Made by a program: the position numbers and the translations under genes. A stretch of 64,000 nucleotides of DNA from Arthrobacter sp. U41 (GTDB taxonomy: Bacteria > Actinomycetota > Actinomycetes > Actinomycetales > Micrococcaceae). The stretch lies in assembly GCF_007679325.1 (NCBI RefSeq), contig NZ_VEGI01000005.1:102920-166919 (forward strand). The letters are read 5' to 3'. The notes beneath the pieces were generated by a model. The model searched no databases. It was not told where the DNA came from and saw only the letters and a program-made list of their open reading frames with translations. Positions 35,901-43,633 of this stretch are shown in pieces (position 1 is the stretch's first letter; the number at the start of each line of letters is the position of its first letter).

Positions 35901-35994
35901 GGTCCAGGCCCTTCAGCTCGGGGGCCGCCAGCCACCGTTCGCCGTTTTCCAGGTCGCTGAAACCGGCGGCAATGAGGCGTCGTGCCAGGCTCAC
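32983..35994 (-). CDS. glnE: Glutamine synthetase adenylyltransferase / adenylyl-removing enzyme
   Basis: 1003 residues, full length for the bifunctional enzyme. Two nucleotidyltransferase domains are visible: the N-terminal deadenylylase with GMGKCGARELNYISDVDVIY (about 215-234) and the C-terminal adenylyltransferase with AMGRQGGREIGYGSDADVIY (about 720-739). Each carries the D-X-D metal pair and is followed by helical domains and a VDANLRPEGKSGP or VDADLRPEGKSGP block. It adds AMP to, or removes it from, the GlnA tyrosine (Y402 of the GlnA above) according to nitrogen status. The start is GTG, 9 bp after the glnA2 stop codon, so glnA2-glnE is an operon, as in M. tuberculosis. Confidence 0.96.
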   Translation of the reverse strand: MSLARRLIAAGFSDLENGERWLAAPELKGLDQDVLFAGLQLAANPDTALQSLVRLIEKHPDLRKLAAAEPERSEPLYRVLGASEALGEFLIRHPGHLDAFDVTASPEPRAADAAVLRARLLQSVRADPKSPRPVAALTGQEGYEALRTEYRRGLVDLAVKDLCAADPLDFMPAAGAELADLAGAAIEAALAVSRAEAAGHFSAAEVADVGLAVIGMGKCGARELNYISDVDVIYVIESGELDDPRANTIGTALASGISRAIMSPGREPGLWEVDANLRPEGKSGPLVRTLASHQSYYARWAESWEFQALLKARTIAGDAELGASYEAAVAPLIWSSAGREGFVESVRSMRRRVTEHIPADEEQRQIKLGRGGLRDVEFTVQLLQLVHGKSDETLRCRDTTSAIAALSAGGYIGRSDAAEFDRDYRYLRLLEHRIQLFQLRRTHLMPVKEASLRALAKAMLGPFSSERPKPDALAAAWRSTKRSVRELHERIFYRPLLNTAAALSSEEARLTPEAAQGRLAALGYLDPSGAMRHIEALTAGVSRRAALQRQLLPILLGWLAEGVDPDAGLLGFRRVSEALGTTHWYLGMLRDSTAAAERLCHVLSNSRLIADLLEVSPESVAWLGSDKDLVPVTFEAQWLEIVSKMSRHAEPESAMRLIRLIRRREILRIAIADSAGLLDQDQVGAALADTDRAAVLGALRVAETVVTAGEPLKTHVLVVAMGRQGGREIGYGSDADVIYVHRGLPGVPEDEAQQQALQIVGRLSSLLTQPLKPAILAERVLMVDADLRPEGKSGPMVRSLESYAEYYRRWSLVWEAQALLRARPMAGDDELAADFVALIDPLRYPESLSEQDAREVRRVKARVEAERLPRGADPARHLKLGRGGLSDVEWLAQLLQLQHGGEHPELRTTSTVEALEGAAAVGLLEAGDVEILLRAWRLASRIRSANVIWTGRASDVLPSSRRDLEAVARWCGYGQGNAAALEEDYLRLSRRARSVFERVFYGH

Positions 35995-36003
35995 CCGGGC
36001 CGC

Positions 36004-37344
36004 CTAAAGGATACCGAGGTTGCGCTGCAGCTCGTAGGGCGTGACCTGCAGGCGGTAGTCCTGCCATTCGGCCCGCTTGTTCCGCAGGAAGTGCTCGAAC
36101 ACCTGTTCGCCGAGGATCTGCGGCATCAGCTCGGAGTCCTCCATGGTGCGGATGGCGTCGTGCAGGCTGGCCGGGAGCGGGTCGTGGCCCATCGCGCGGC
36201 GCTCGGCCGAACTCAGCGACCAGATGTCGTCCTCGGCCGCGGCGGGGAGCTGGTAGCCCTCCTCGATGCCCTTGAGCCCGGCACCCAGCAGCACGGCGTA
36301 GGCCAGGTAGGGGTTGGCCGCCGAGTCGATGCCGCGGTATTCGATCCGCGCGGACTGGCCTTTGCCGGGCTTGTACAGCGGGACGCGGACCAGGGCGGAG
36401 CGGTTGTTGTGGCCCCAGCTCAGGTAGCTCGGGGCTTCGCCGCCGCCCCAGAGCCGCTTGTAGGAGTTCACGAACTGGTTGGTGACGGCGGTGAACTCCG
36501 GGGCGTGCTTGAGGATGCCGGCAATGAACTGCCGCGCCGTTTCGGAGAGCTGGAACTCGGCCCCGGCCTCGTAGAAGGCGTTCGTGTCGCCCTCGAACAG
36601 CGAGAAGTGCGTGTGCATGCCCGAGCCGGGGTGCGCCGTGAACGGCTTCGGCATGAAGGTGGCGTAGGTGCCCTGCTGCAGCGCGACCTCTTTGATCACG
36701 GTGCGGAACGTCATGATGTTGTCGGCGGTCTGCAGCGCGTCCGCGTAGCGCAGGTCGATTTCGTTCTGGCCGGGACCCGCCTCATGGTGGCTGAACTCCA
36801 CCGAAATGCCGACCGATTCGAGCATGGTCACGGCGGTGCGGCGGAAGTCCTGGGCCACGCCGCCCGGGACGTGGTCGAAGTAGCCGCCTTCGTCCACGGG
36901 GACCGGGGCGCCGTCCGGTCCCGGGTGCTGGGACTTCAGCAGGTAGAACTCGATCTCGGGGTGGGTGTAGCAGGTGAAGCCCATGTCAGCGGCTTTGGCC
37001 AGGTTGCGCTTGAGGACATTGCGCGGATCCGCGGCGGAGGGTTCGCCGTCGGGGGTCAGGACGTCGCAGAACATCCGGGACGTCGCTTCGGTCTCGCCGC
37101 GCCAGGGCAGGATCTGGAAGGTGGCGGGATCCGGCTGCGCCAGCATGTCCGATTCGAAGACACGGGCGAGGCCTTCAATCGAGGAACCGTCAAAGCCCAA
37201 GCCCTCTTCAAAGGCCCCTTCAACCTCGGCCGGGGCCAGCGCCACGGATTTCAGCGAACCTACGACGTCGGTAAACCACAGCCGCACGAACCGCACGTCG
37301 CGCTCTTCGATTGTCCGCAGGACAAACTCTTGCTGGCGGTCCAT
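36004..37344 (-). CDS. glnA2: Glutamine synthetase family protein GlnA2
   Basis: 446 residues from ATG 37344 (GAGG 6 nt upstream); the open frame runs on to 37404 without support. It has the type I fold blocks DGSSIEGL, THPEIEFYLL, HHEAGPGQNEIDLRY and GSGMHTHFSLF. The adenylylation tyrosine region reads DDIWSLSS, with Trp where GlnA has Tyr, so GlnE should not modify it. GlnA2 proteins of Actinobacteria are minor glutamine synthetases or, in Streptomyces, gamma-glutamylpolyamine synthetases; which applies here cannot be told from sequence alone. First gene of the glnA2-glnE operon. Confidence 0.92.
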   Translation of the reverse strand: MDRQQEFVLRTIEERDVRFVRLWFTDVVGSLKSVALAPAEVEGAFEEGLGFDGSSIEGLARVFESDMLAQPDPATFQILPWRGETEATSRMFCDVLTPDGEPSAADPRNVLKRNLAKAADMGFTCYTHPEIEFYLLKSQHPGPDGAPVPVDEGGYFDHVPGGVAQDFRRTAVTMLESVGISVEFSHHEAGPGQNEIDLRYADALQTADNIMTFRTVIKEVALQQGTYATFMPKPFTAHPGSGMHTHFSLFEGDTNAFYEAGAEFQLSETARQFIAGILKHAPEFTAVTNQFVNSYKRLWGGGEAPSYLSWGHNNRSALVRVPLYKPGKGQSARIEYRGIDSAANPYLAYAVLLGAGLKGIEEGYQLPAAAEDDIWSLSSAERRAMGHDPLPASLHDAIRTMEDSELMPQILGEQVFEHFLRNKRAEWQDYRLQVTPYELQRNLGIL

Positions 37345-37471
37345 AGTGGCCTCTTTCCGGTTCAACGTCCGTGCCCGGGGCCCCACCTGACTCCCGCCAG
37401 GCATGGTCCCGCAGCTGCTCAGGATTCACTTTACTAATCATTGCCAGTGATTGCTGGAGGAGCCGACTCAC

Positions 37472-37487
37472 GTAACACAGCGTTAAC
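37472..37487 (-). promoter_or_regulatory. Two GTTA(A/C) half-sites in 11-bp phase before glnA2
   Basis: On the minus strand GTTAA-N6-GTTAC repeats at the 11-bp period of GlnR boxes, but the GAAAC partners are missing. A -10-like TAAAGT lies about 40 bp downstream (37428-37433). At best this is a degenerate GlnR site. The remainder of 37345-37631 shows nothing else on this strand. Confidence 0.25.
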
Positions 37488-37619
37488 ACACGGTTCCGGG
37501 ATCCTGTCGCCGGGAGCCGGTGCCCAAGGACACGAAACCGGGTCCGTCCACCCGGCATTGTGACATGATTCACCGGCCCGGCAGCCGGGACGCGGTAGCT
37601 AGGACGCGCGGTATCGCAC

Positions 37620-37631
37620 TACGCTCGTGCC
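37620..37631 (+). promoter_or_regulatory. -10 TACGCT 6 nt before panB
   Basis: TACGCT, six bases, ATG. There is no Shine-Dalgarno; probable leaderless promoter. Confidence 0.6.
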
Positions 37632-38561
37632 ATGGCCACAAGCAAAAGCCCCGATTCCAGCATGCCCTCAGCAGAAGTAGCAGCCCCCTACGGCACCGGC
37701 CCCTCGGCCGCCAGCCCCGCTCAGCCGGCTGCAGCGACAGCGGGGACTGAGCCGTCCCGGAAGCCGGCGGCGAAGATCCGCACCCATCATCTGCGCCAGG
37801 CGAAAATCAACGGTGAGCGCTTTGCCATGCTGACGGCGTATGACCAGTACACGGCGGAAATCTTCGACCAGGCCGGCATCGAGGTCCTCCTGGTGGGTGA
37901 CTCCGCCTCGAACAACGTCTTCGGCAACGAAACAAGCCTGCCCGTCACCGTGGACGAGCTGCTCCCGCTGTGCCGCGCCGTCACCCGCTCCGCCCGGCGC
38001 GCCCTCGTTGTGGCGGACCTGCCCTTCGGCAGTTACGAGGTCTCCGCCCAGCAGGCCGTGGCCACCGGCGTGCGGTTCCTGAAAGAAGGGCTCGCCCACG
38101 CGGTCAAGATCGAGGGCGGCAAGTTCTATGCGGAGACCGTCCGGGCCATGGTCCAGGCCGGGATCCCCGTGATGGCGCACATCGGCTTCACACCGCAGAG
38201 CGAGCATGCGCTGGGCGGCTACCGGGTCCAGGGCCGCGGCGATGACGCCCAGCGGCTGATCGACGACGCCATCGCGCTGGCCGACGCCGGTGCGTTCTGC
38301 GTGTTGATGGAAATGGTTCCGGCGGAGGTGGCGGCGGCCGTGGATGCCGCCGTCGACGTCCCCACCGTCGGCATCGGCGCCGGCAACGCCACCACCGGCC
38401 AGGTCCTGGTGTGGCAGGACATGGCGGGCCTGCGCGGCGGCAGGATGGCCAAGTTCGTCAGGCAGTACGCGGACCTGCGCACCTCCCTCAGCGATGCCGC
38501 CAAGGCGTACGGCGAGGATGTTCGCTCAGGCCAGTTCCCCGGCCCGGAGCACTCCTTCTAG
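37632..38561 (+). CDS. panB: 3-methyl-2-oxobutanoate hydroxymethyltransferase
   Basis: 309 residues. First committed step of pantothenate (CoA) synthesis: transfers a hydroxymethyl group from methylene-tetrahydrofolate to ketoisovalerate. The TIM-barrel enzyme shows [29 protein letters not shown], the metal-binding [22 protein letters not shown] and the catalytic-glutamate segment EMVPAEV. The first ~45 residues are an Ala/Pro/Ser-rich tail absent from minimal homologues; a later start is possible but none has a better signal. It follows glnA2 divergently, as in mycobacteria. Confidence 0.95.
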   Translation: MATSKSPDSSMPSAEVAAPYGTGPSAASPAQPAAATAGTEPSRKPAAKIRTHHLRQAKINGERFAMLTAYDQYTAEIFDQAGIEVLLVGDSASNNVFGNETSLPVTVDELLPLCRAVTRSARRALVVADLPFGSYEVSAQQAVATGVRFLKEGLAHAVKIEGGKFYAETVRAMVQAGIPVMAHIGFTPQSEHALGGYRVQGRGDDAQRLIDDAIALADAGAFCVLMEMVPAEVAAAVDAAVDVPTVGIGAGNATTGQVLVWQDMAGLRGGRMAKFVRQYADLRTSLSDAAKAYGEDVRSGQFPGPEHSF

Positions 38562-38768
38562 GCACTCCCTGCCGCTGCCCTCCCGCGTCCGCCCCTGCGG
38601 GTTTGCGGCGTCACCTCATCCTTCACGAACGATGTGGAGGGCCTCCATTACGAGCAGGCTGTCGGTTGAGGGCCTGCATCGGGCCCCGGCAGAAGTTCCG
38701 CCATTCCGGCCGGATCCGCGTGAAGCGCGATGGGCCAGACACCGGGGGACATTAGTGGAGGAGTAGCC

Positions 38769-39164
38769 ATGGACTCAATTTCGACTGACTTCTGGGACGT
38801 CCTGCTGTGGAGTTTCTGGTTCTTCATCTGGATCGCGGCCTTGATGGTGTGGTTCCGTTGCCTGTTCGACTTGTTTGGCGACAGCACGCTCAGCGGCTGG
38901 GGTAAAGCCGGCTGGTCGATACTGCTGATCTTTGTCCCCTGGCTCGGAGCACTCATCTACCTGATCGCCAGGGGCCGCAGCATGACGGAGCGGCAGATGA
39001 AGGCCATAGCGGAACAACAGGCCGCCCAGCAGGAGTACATCCAGCAGGTCGCCGGCAAGTCGGCCTCTCCGGCCAGCCAGATCGCGGACGCCAAGGCGCT
39101 GCTCGACTCCGGCGCCATCACCCAGACCGAATTTGATTCCCTCAAGGCCAAGGCGATGGCCTGA
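38769..39164 (+). CDS. PLDc N-terminal / SHOCT domain membrane protein
   Basis: 131 residues from ATG 38769, with GGAGGAG 5 nt upstream. Two membrane helices (about 9-31 and 45-67), the second pair flanking FRCLFDLFGDSTLSGWGKAGWSILLIFVPWLGALIYLIARG, match the short PLDc_N domain. A coiled linker rich in Gln/Ala and a C-terminal SHOCT motif (IADAKALLDSGAITQTEFDSLKAKAM, split across about 106-131) follow. SHOCT segments are oligomerisation modules. The role is unknown. The 207-bp gap before it (38562-38768) shows no clear promoter or terminator. Confidence 0.85.
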   Translation: MDSISTDFWDVLLWSFWFFIWIAALMVWFRCLFDLFGDSTLSGWGKAGWSILLIFVPWLGALIYLIARGRSMTERQMKAIAEQQAAQQEYIQQVAGKSASPASQIADAKALLDSGAITQTEFDSLKAKAMA

Positions 39165-39181
39165 CCTGACAACGGGCTGCG

Positions 39182-39226
39182 CCGCGGTCCACTGCGCGGT
39201 CAGTCCACTGTGCGGTCGGACCGCGG
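39182..39226 (+). terminator. 9-bp inverted repeat after the SHOCT gene
   Basis: CCGCGGTCC and GGACCGCGG flank a 27-bp centre that itself contains two GCGGTC direct repeats. It ends 7 bp before the next gene's ATG, so it could be a terminator or an attenuator. Confidence 0.35.
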
Positions 39227-39233
39227 TGCGGGC

Positions 39234-39992
39234 ATGAAAATCACCTGGCTTGGCCACTCGTCAGTGGTCCTGGACCTGGACGGCATCCGGCTCCTGACCG
39301 ATCCGCTGCTTCGGCCCCATGCCGGGATACTGCGGCGCCTGGCACCCCGGCCGGACCCGGCATCGTGGACCGGGCCCGACGTCGTCCTGGTCTCCCACCT
39401 GCACCACGACCACGCCGAACTGCGCTCCCTTCGGATGCTGCGCGGGGCGGTCCTGATGAGCTCACCGGCCAATACCGACTGGTTACGCCGCCGGACGCAG
39501 ATGGACGCGGTTCCCCTGGGTGACGGCTGGAGCCAGGTGGGCGGCGGAGTCGAGATACGCCAGGTGCCGGCCGACCATGGTCAGCGCCCCATGCCGCACC
39601 GGCCCAACGACGCCAACGGCCAGCTGGTCCGGGGCCCGTCGGGCGTCGTCTGGATCGCTGGCGACACCGGGCTGTATCCGGAGATGGCGGCACTGCCGGC
39701 CATGGCGGGTGGCTCCCTCGACCTCGCCCTGGTGCCGGTCTGGGGGTGGGGACCAAAGCTCTCCGGCGGGCATCTGACACCCGAAACCGCGGCCCGGGCG
39801 GTCGCAGCGAGCGGCGCGCGGTTCGCCGTACCGGTGCACTGGGGAACGCTGCACCCGCCCTTCGTCAACCACTTTGCCCGGAGCTGGCTGGAAATGCCCG
39901 GGCGCCGGTTTGCTCACGCTGTGGCGGAGCAGGCTCCGGGCTGCTCGGCCGTCGTCCTCGCCCCCGGCCAGTCCTGGGTCATGCCCTCGTGA
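39234..39992 (+). CDS. MBL-fold metallo-hydrolase
   Basis: 252 residues from ATG 39234. The zinc motif H-X-H-X-D-H is present as SHLHHDHAEL; the N-terminal strand MKITWLGHSSVVLDLDG, the VPADHGQRP segment and GDTGLYPEM supply the remaining ligands of an UlaG/RomA-like beta-lactamase-fold hydrolase. Closest in style to NAPE-PLD-like or L-ascorbate-6-phosphate-lactonase-like proteins; the substrate is unknown. The ribosome binding site is weak; GTG 39210 is an alternative start. It is convergent with the large phosphodiesterase-like gene; 39993-40136 between them has no clear terminator. Confidence 0.85.
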   Translation: MKITWLGHSSVVLDLDGIRLLTDPLLRPHAGILRRLAPRPDPASWTGPDVVLVSHLHHDHAELRSLRMLRGAVLMSSPANTDWLRRRTQMDAVPLGDGWSQVGGGVEIRQVPADHGQRPMPHRPNDANGQLVRGPSGVVWIAGDTGLYPEMAALPAMAGGSLDLALVPVWGWGPKLSGGHLTPETAARAVAASGARFAVPVHWGTLHPPFVNHFARSWLEMPGRRFAHAVAEQAPGCSAVVLAPGQSWVMPS

Positions 39993-40136
39993 GCCGAGTC
40001 CCCTGACCCGCGACGGGTCACTCTTCAACCGTTCCGCCTTGCCCCGGCTAACTCTTGAACAGGCGGCTCTGAACCGGCCGCCGTTCAACCGCTCGTTTTT
40101 CCACCGGCCACTTTGCCACCGGTCCCCCGGGTCACA

Positions 40137-42263
40137 TCAGGGCGGCACATCCCGCAGCGTGGCGCGCTGGCCGCAGGACTCGAGCATCGCCACCAGCGCC
40201 CGGTGGAGCTGATCGGCGCCCTCTATCCGCTCCGGCAGCCCCGCCATCAGATCGGCCGGCCCCAGCAGCAGTGCGCGGTCCTGCCACCCGCCGAGGCCCC
40301 CGTGGGAGCCCACCAGGCCCTCGAACGCTGCAACGTCGCCGGTCACCGTATCGACCGAGCTGTTGACGTACAGATCCGGCGCCTCGCGAAGCAGCAGGGC
40401 ACGCAGGAGCATCCGCGCCGCGTGCGGACCGTAGCTGGCCAGCGGGTTGATCCCGTCCACGTCACCGGTGGCGATGTTGAGGCGGCCGCCGCTCCCGATC
40501 GCCCATGCCCGGCCGTCGTCGTCGATGCCGGCGACGAACCCGACGCCGGGGTGGCCCGCCAGTCCGGGGACCAGCGCCGGCCAGTCCCGCTCGAGCTCCC
40601 CAAGCGTCCAGCGCCGGTCACCGCGCACGTAGATCAGGCCCAGATTGCCCGAACCCAGCACCACCACCGGCTCCTCGGCGGCGTCGCCTGGAGCGGAGGT
40701 TTCCCGTGCCGACGTCTGCCCTGCCGGCGTCTGCCCTGCCGGCGTCTGCCCTGCCGGCGTCTGCCGTGCCGGCGTCTGCCGTGCCGGCGTCTCCTGTGCC
40801 TTGGCCAACCCCTCGCCGGCACGGACGGCGAGCCTTCCGCTGATCCCGCCCGTCGCGACGTCGCCGGCAATGGAGTCCGCGCGCCCCAGCCCCTCGACGG
40901 GCGCGTCCACATTCTGCACGTGTTCCTGCATGAGTTCCGAACACAAATCGCCGAGCGACTGGCCATACCGGTCAGCGAACGGGGTGCCCTGGGACTGGCC
41001 ATGGTCCGAGAGCACCACCAGCCGGTAGCGGCGGGGAGCGTCGCCGGCGAGCTGGGCCAAGGATCCCAGGGTGCGGTCCAGGCCATCCAGGGCGGCGAGC
41101 GACTCGGGCCGGAACACGCCCGCGTGGTGAGCGATTTCGTCGTAGTCAACGTAGTCGACGTAGATGCTCTTCGTTCCGCGCCGCAGTTCTTCGGCGACAA
41201 GAGCGGTGTTCAGGTCACGCAGCAGGCCGTTGGTCACAGCCCTCAGGAGGGCGAAGGTCCAATCGCGGTGCACACGCGGGTCGAGGTCACGCTTGACCTG
41301 CCGCCGGGCCTGCCATCGCTCCTTGACGATCTCCCCGACGGTTCGCGTGAAGCTGCGCATGAACCCGTTCGGGGACGTGAAAAACCACGCAAACGCACGC
41401 CGGGTTTGCGTGGAGCCGCGCTGGACCTCCGCCCTGCTCATCGTCATGAGCGCGCGGGGCGCATCGCCCGTGAACAGGTTTGAGATGGAGACGCCGTCGT
41501 CGCTGAGCAGGCCGCGGCCGGTGCTGTGCCATTCCTCGATCACCCGGGCGTCCGCCGGACGGTTGGCCACCAGGACCCGGTTGAGGTCACGGTCGTACCA
41601 CCGGAACGCCGGGATCCCGTCAACGGTGCCGTGCAGGATACCCAGCTGGCTCGCCGGCGTCGTGCATGGCAGCTGGGGAGTCCACTCCCTGAGCGTGTAC
41701 TCTCCCGACGCCAGCCAGCGCCGGATATGCGGGACAGCGCCGGACTGGACCGCCCACTGCAGCACCGGGAAGGGAACACCGTCGAGCTGCACGAACAGGA
41801 CGCCGTCCACCTCCGGATCGTCCACTGTCTGCTGCCGGCCCGCCCTGCCGGCCAATGAGGTGATCAGGCCGTCGTCAGTGCCGGCCGTGGTGGTCCACGA
41901 GATGAGGGTGCCCACGGCCGCGCTGACCCAGGTGGCGGCAAAGGCCGTCCAGGCCGTCGATTCGATGCCGGGGACCAGCAGGATGGCGACGTACATGATC
42001 AGTGCCTGCCCGAGGAGAGCGGTCAGGAGTACCGCGAGCCAGCCCACCCTCGCCGAGACCTCCACCAGCACGGGGCGGAGCACCAGGCCGACGACGCCGG
42101 CTGCCGCGGCCACCGCCGCGTACGACCACCAGCTGCTTGCCGAGAACCCCGGCAACAGGGCGCCGGTGACAATGAGGGCAACCGTCGAGGCAGCCCAGGC
42201 TGCGGCCAGCCTGGCCAGATCAGAAAATCGGGCGCCGCGGGTGCGGGTAACGCTCGTCGGCAT
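40137..42263 (-). CDS. Membrane protein with holin-like N-terminus and alkaline-phosphatase-superfamily domain
   Basis: 708 residues. The first ~125 residues form four membrane helices resembling the phage-holin-4/DUF-type membrane domain. From about 153 a nucleotide pyrophosphatase/phosphodiesterase-like domain follows: metal/nucleophile residues in FVQLDGVPFP (D161) and CTTPAS (about 200-205), then YDEIAHHAG, LSDHGQSQG and a C-terminal SHGG. The catalytic part is preceded by LITSLAGRAGRQQ after the last helix, so it is probably cytosolic. Substrate is unknown. A tandem pentapeptide repeat (PAGQT/PARQT, about residues 490-520) interrupts the phosphatase domain. CATACT lies 6 nt before the ATG. 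Confidence 0.82.
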   Translation of the reverse strand: MPTSVTRTRGARFSDLARLAAAWAASTVALIVTGALLPGFSASSWWSYAAVAAAAGVVGLVLRPVLVEVSARVGWLAVLLTALLGQALIMYVAILLVPGIESTAWTAFAATWVSAAVGTLISWTTTAGTDDGLITSLAGRAGRQQTVDDPEVDGVLFVQLDGVPFPVLQWAVQSGAVPHIRRWLASGEYTLREWTPQLPCTTPASQLGILHGTVDGIPAFRWYDRDLNRVLVANRPADARVIEEWHSTGRGLLSDDGVSISNLFTGDAPRALMTMSRAEVQRGSTQTRRAFAWFFTSPNGFMRSFTRTVGEIVKERWQARRQVKRDLDPRVHRDWTFALLRAVTNGLLRDLNTALVAEELRRGTKSIYVDYVDYDEIAHHAGVFRPESLAALDGLDRTLGSLAQLAGDAPRRYRLVVLSDHGQSQGTPFADRYGQSLGDLCSELMQEHVQNVDAPVEGLGRADSIAGDVATGGISGRLAVRAGEGLAKAQETPARQTPARQTPAGQTPAGQTPAGQTSARETSAPGDAAEEPVVVLGSGNLGLIYVRGDRRWTLGELERDWPALVPGLAGHPGVGFVAGIDDDGRAWAIGSGGRLNIATGDVDGINPLASYGPHAARMLLRALLLREAPDLYVNSSVDTVTGDVAAFEGLVGSHGGLGGWQDRALLLGPADLMAGLPERIEGADQLHRALVAMLESCGQRATLRDVPP
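40706..40795 (-). repeat. In-frame 15-bp tandem repeat, six copies
   Basis: Six adjacent 15-bp units (CTGCCGGCGTCTGCC and close variants) encode PAGQT/PARQT-type pentapeptides within the membrane phosphodiesterase-like protein. Copies 2-4 are identical, so the tract is a likely variable-number repeat. Confidence 0.85.
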
Positions 42264-42431
42264 TGTCTCAGTATGGCCGGGGCCAACCGGCCCGTCCTCA
42301 TCCCCGCCGGGTGAGAAAAATCAGCCCCCGCCGTCCAGCAGGGGCGCCGGCAGGGACCTTCCGGGGCGGCCGGCCTGCAACCGTGCGGCGACAACTCGAT
42401 GCGGCACCGGCCGGGCTTTCAGGGGCGCAGG

Positions 42432-42599
42432 CTAATCGTCCTCGTCGCCCTTTTCCCAGGATTCGTTGCGGGCCTTAACCTTCTCGAGGGCGTGTTCGGC
42501 CTCTTCCCGCGTCTTGTAGGGGCCAATCAGCTGGCTCCAGTCGGACATGGCGTCCTCTTCAACCTCATGGGTGTTGACGTTGTACCAGTACTCCGGCAT
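42432..42599 (-). CDS. SPOR-like miniprotein, 55 residues
   Basis: Read by eye on the minus strand: begins [18 protein letters not shown], continues with [20 protein letters not shown], and ends in an acidic DEDD followed by TAG. AAGGAG lies 6 nt before the ATG, a clear signal. The [20 protein letters not shown] segment is the typical second half of SPOR-type/peptide-minimal proteins annotated in Arthrobacter. SPOR domains usually bind denuded peptidoglycan, but this one has no signal peptide or membrane helix, so it should be cytosolic. It is divergent from map, with 71 bp between the starts. Confidence 0.8.
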   Translation of the reverse strand: MPEYWYNVNTHEVEEDAMSDWSQLIGPYKTREEAEHALEKVKARNESWEKGDEDD

Positions 42600-42658
42600 T
42601 GATGCTCCTTGCGCTGATGTTTCTTGGCGTTTGTTTATTTGCCTCCGGCATCGCCTTA

Positions 42659-42670
42659 TATGATCAATCT
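42659..42670 (+). promoter_or_regulatory. -10 TATGAT 6 nt before map
   Basis: TATGAT, six bases, ATG. There is no Shine-Dalgarno; probable leaderless promoter. Confidence 0.6.
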
Positions 42671-43549
42671 ATGCCTTCTCTAGCCTCGACTGCACCCATC
42701 GGCACCCTGGTCCCGGGAACAGTCAGCCCGCACCGTCCCGTTCCGGCGTCGATCCCGCGCCCTGAATACGTGGGCAAGCCCGGACCCGCGAAGTTCACCG
42801 GTTCGGAGATCAAGTCGGCAGAGACCATCGAGAAGATCCGGGTCGCTTCACGGATCGCCGCGCAGGCCATCGTGGAGGTCGGCAAGCACATCCAGCCCGG
42901 CGTCACCACGGACGAACTTGACCGGGTGGGCCACGAATTCCTGCTCGACCACAACGCATACCCGTCCACCCTGGGCTACCGCGGCTTTCCGAAATCGCTG
43001 TGTTCGTCGTTGAACGAAGTCATCTGCCACGGCATCCCGGACACCACCGTGGTCCAGGACGGGGACATCCTCAACATCGACATCACCGCCTTTGTCGGCG
43101 GTGTGCACGGCGACACCAACTACACCTTCCTGGTCGGCGACGTCGACGAGGAATCCCGGCTGCTCGTTGAGCGCACACAGGAATCCCTGAACCGCGCCAT
43201 CCGCGCCGTGGCCCCCGGCCGCGAAATCAACGTGATCGGCCGCACCATCGAGTCCTACGCAAAACGCTTCGGCTACGGCGTGGTCCGCGACTTCACCGGC
43301 CACGGCGTGGGCGAGGCCTTCCACACCGGCCTGATCATCCCGCACTACGACGCCGCGCCCGCCTACAACACGGTCATCGAAACGGGCATGGTGTTCACCA
43401 TCGAACCCATGCTGACGCTGGGCACCGTGGACTGGGACATGTGGGCCGACGACTGGACCGTAGTCACCCGTGACCGCAAACGCACCGCGCAGTTCGAGCA
43501 CACCCTGCTTGTCACGGAGTCCGGTGCGGAAGTCCTCACCCTCCCCTGA
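42671..43549 (+). CDS. map: Methionine aminopeptidase, type I
   Basis: 292 residues from ATG 42671. It removes the initiator methionine from nascent proteins. The two-metal ligands are D137, D148, H211, E245 and E276, and H120 in CHGIP is the substrate-contacting histidine. The ~45-residue N-terminal extension with a Pro-rich stretch is typical of the longer actinobacterial MapB-like enzyme, which binds the ribosome surface through such a segment. The frame extends to 42599, overlapping the divergent SPOR gene, but a -10 element 6 nt before 42671 makes that start the natural one. ppgK follows 84 bp downstream. Confidence 0.94.
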   Translation: MPSLASTAPIGTLVPGTVSPHRPVPASIPRPEYVGKPGPAKFTGSEIKSAETIEKIRVASRIAAQAIVEVGKHIQPGVTTDELDRVGHEFLLDHNAYPSTLGYRGFPKSLCSSLNEVICHGIPDTTVVQDGDILNIDITAFVGGVHGDTNYTFLVGDVDEESRLLVERTQESLNRAIRAVAPGREINVIGRTIESYAKRFGYGVVRDFTGHGVGEAFHTGLIIPHYDAAPAYNTVIETGMVFTIEPMLTLGTVDWDMWADDWTVVTRDRKRTAQFEHTLLVTESGAEVLTLP

Positions 43550-43633
43550 TTCCCGCGAGAAGATTCCGGTCTTCTCCGGTCGGCCCTGCGCCGCCCACCT
43601 CCTAGCCCTGCCCCTGCCACGAACGGAACCACA

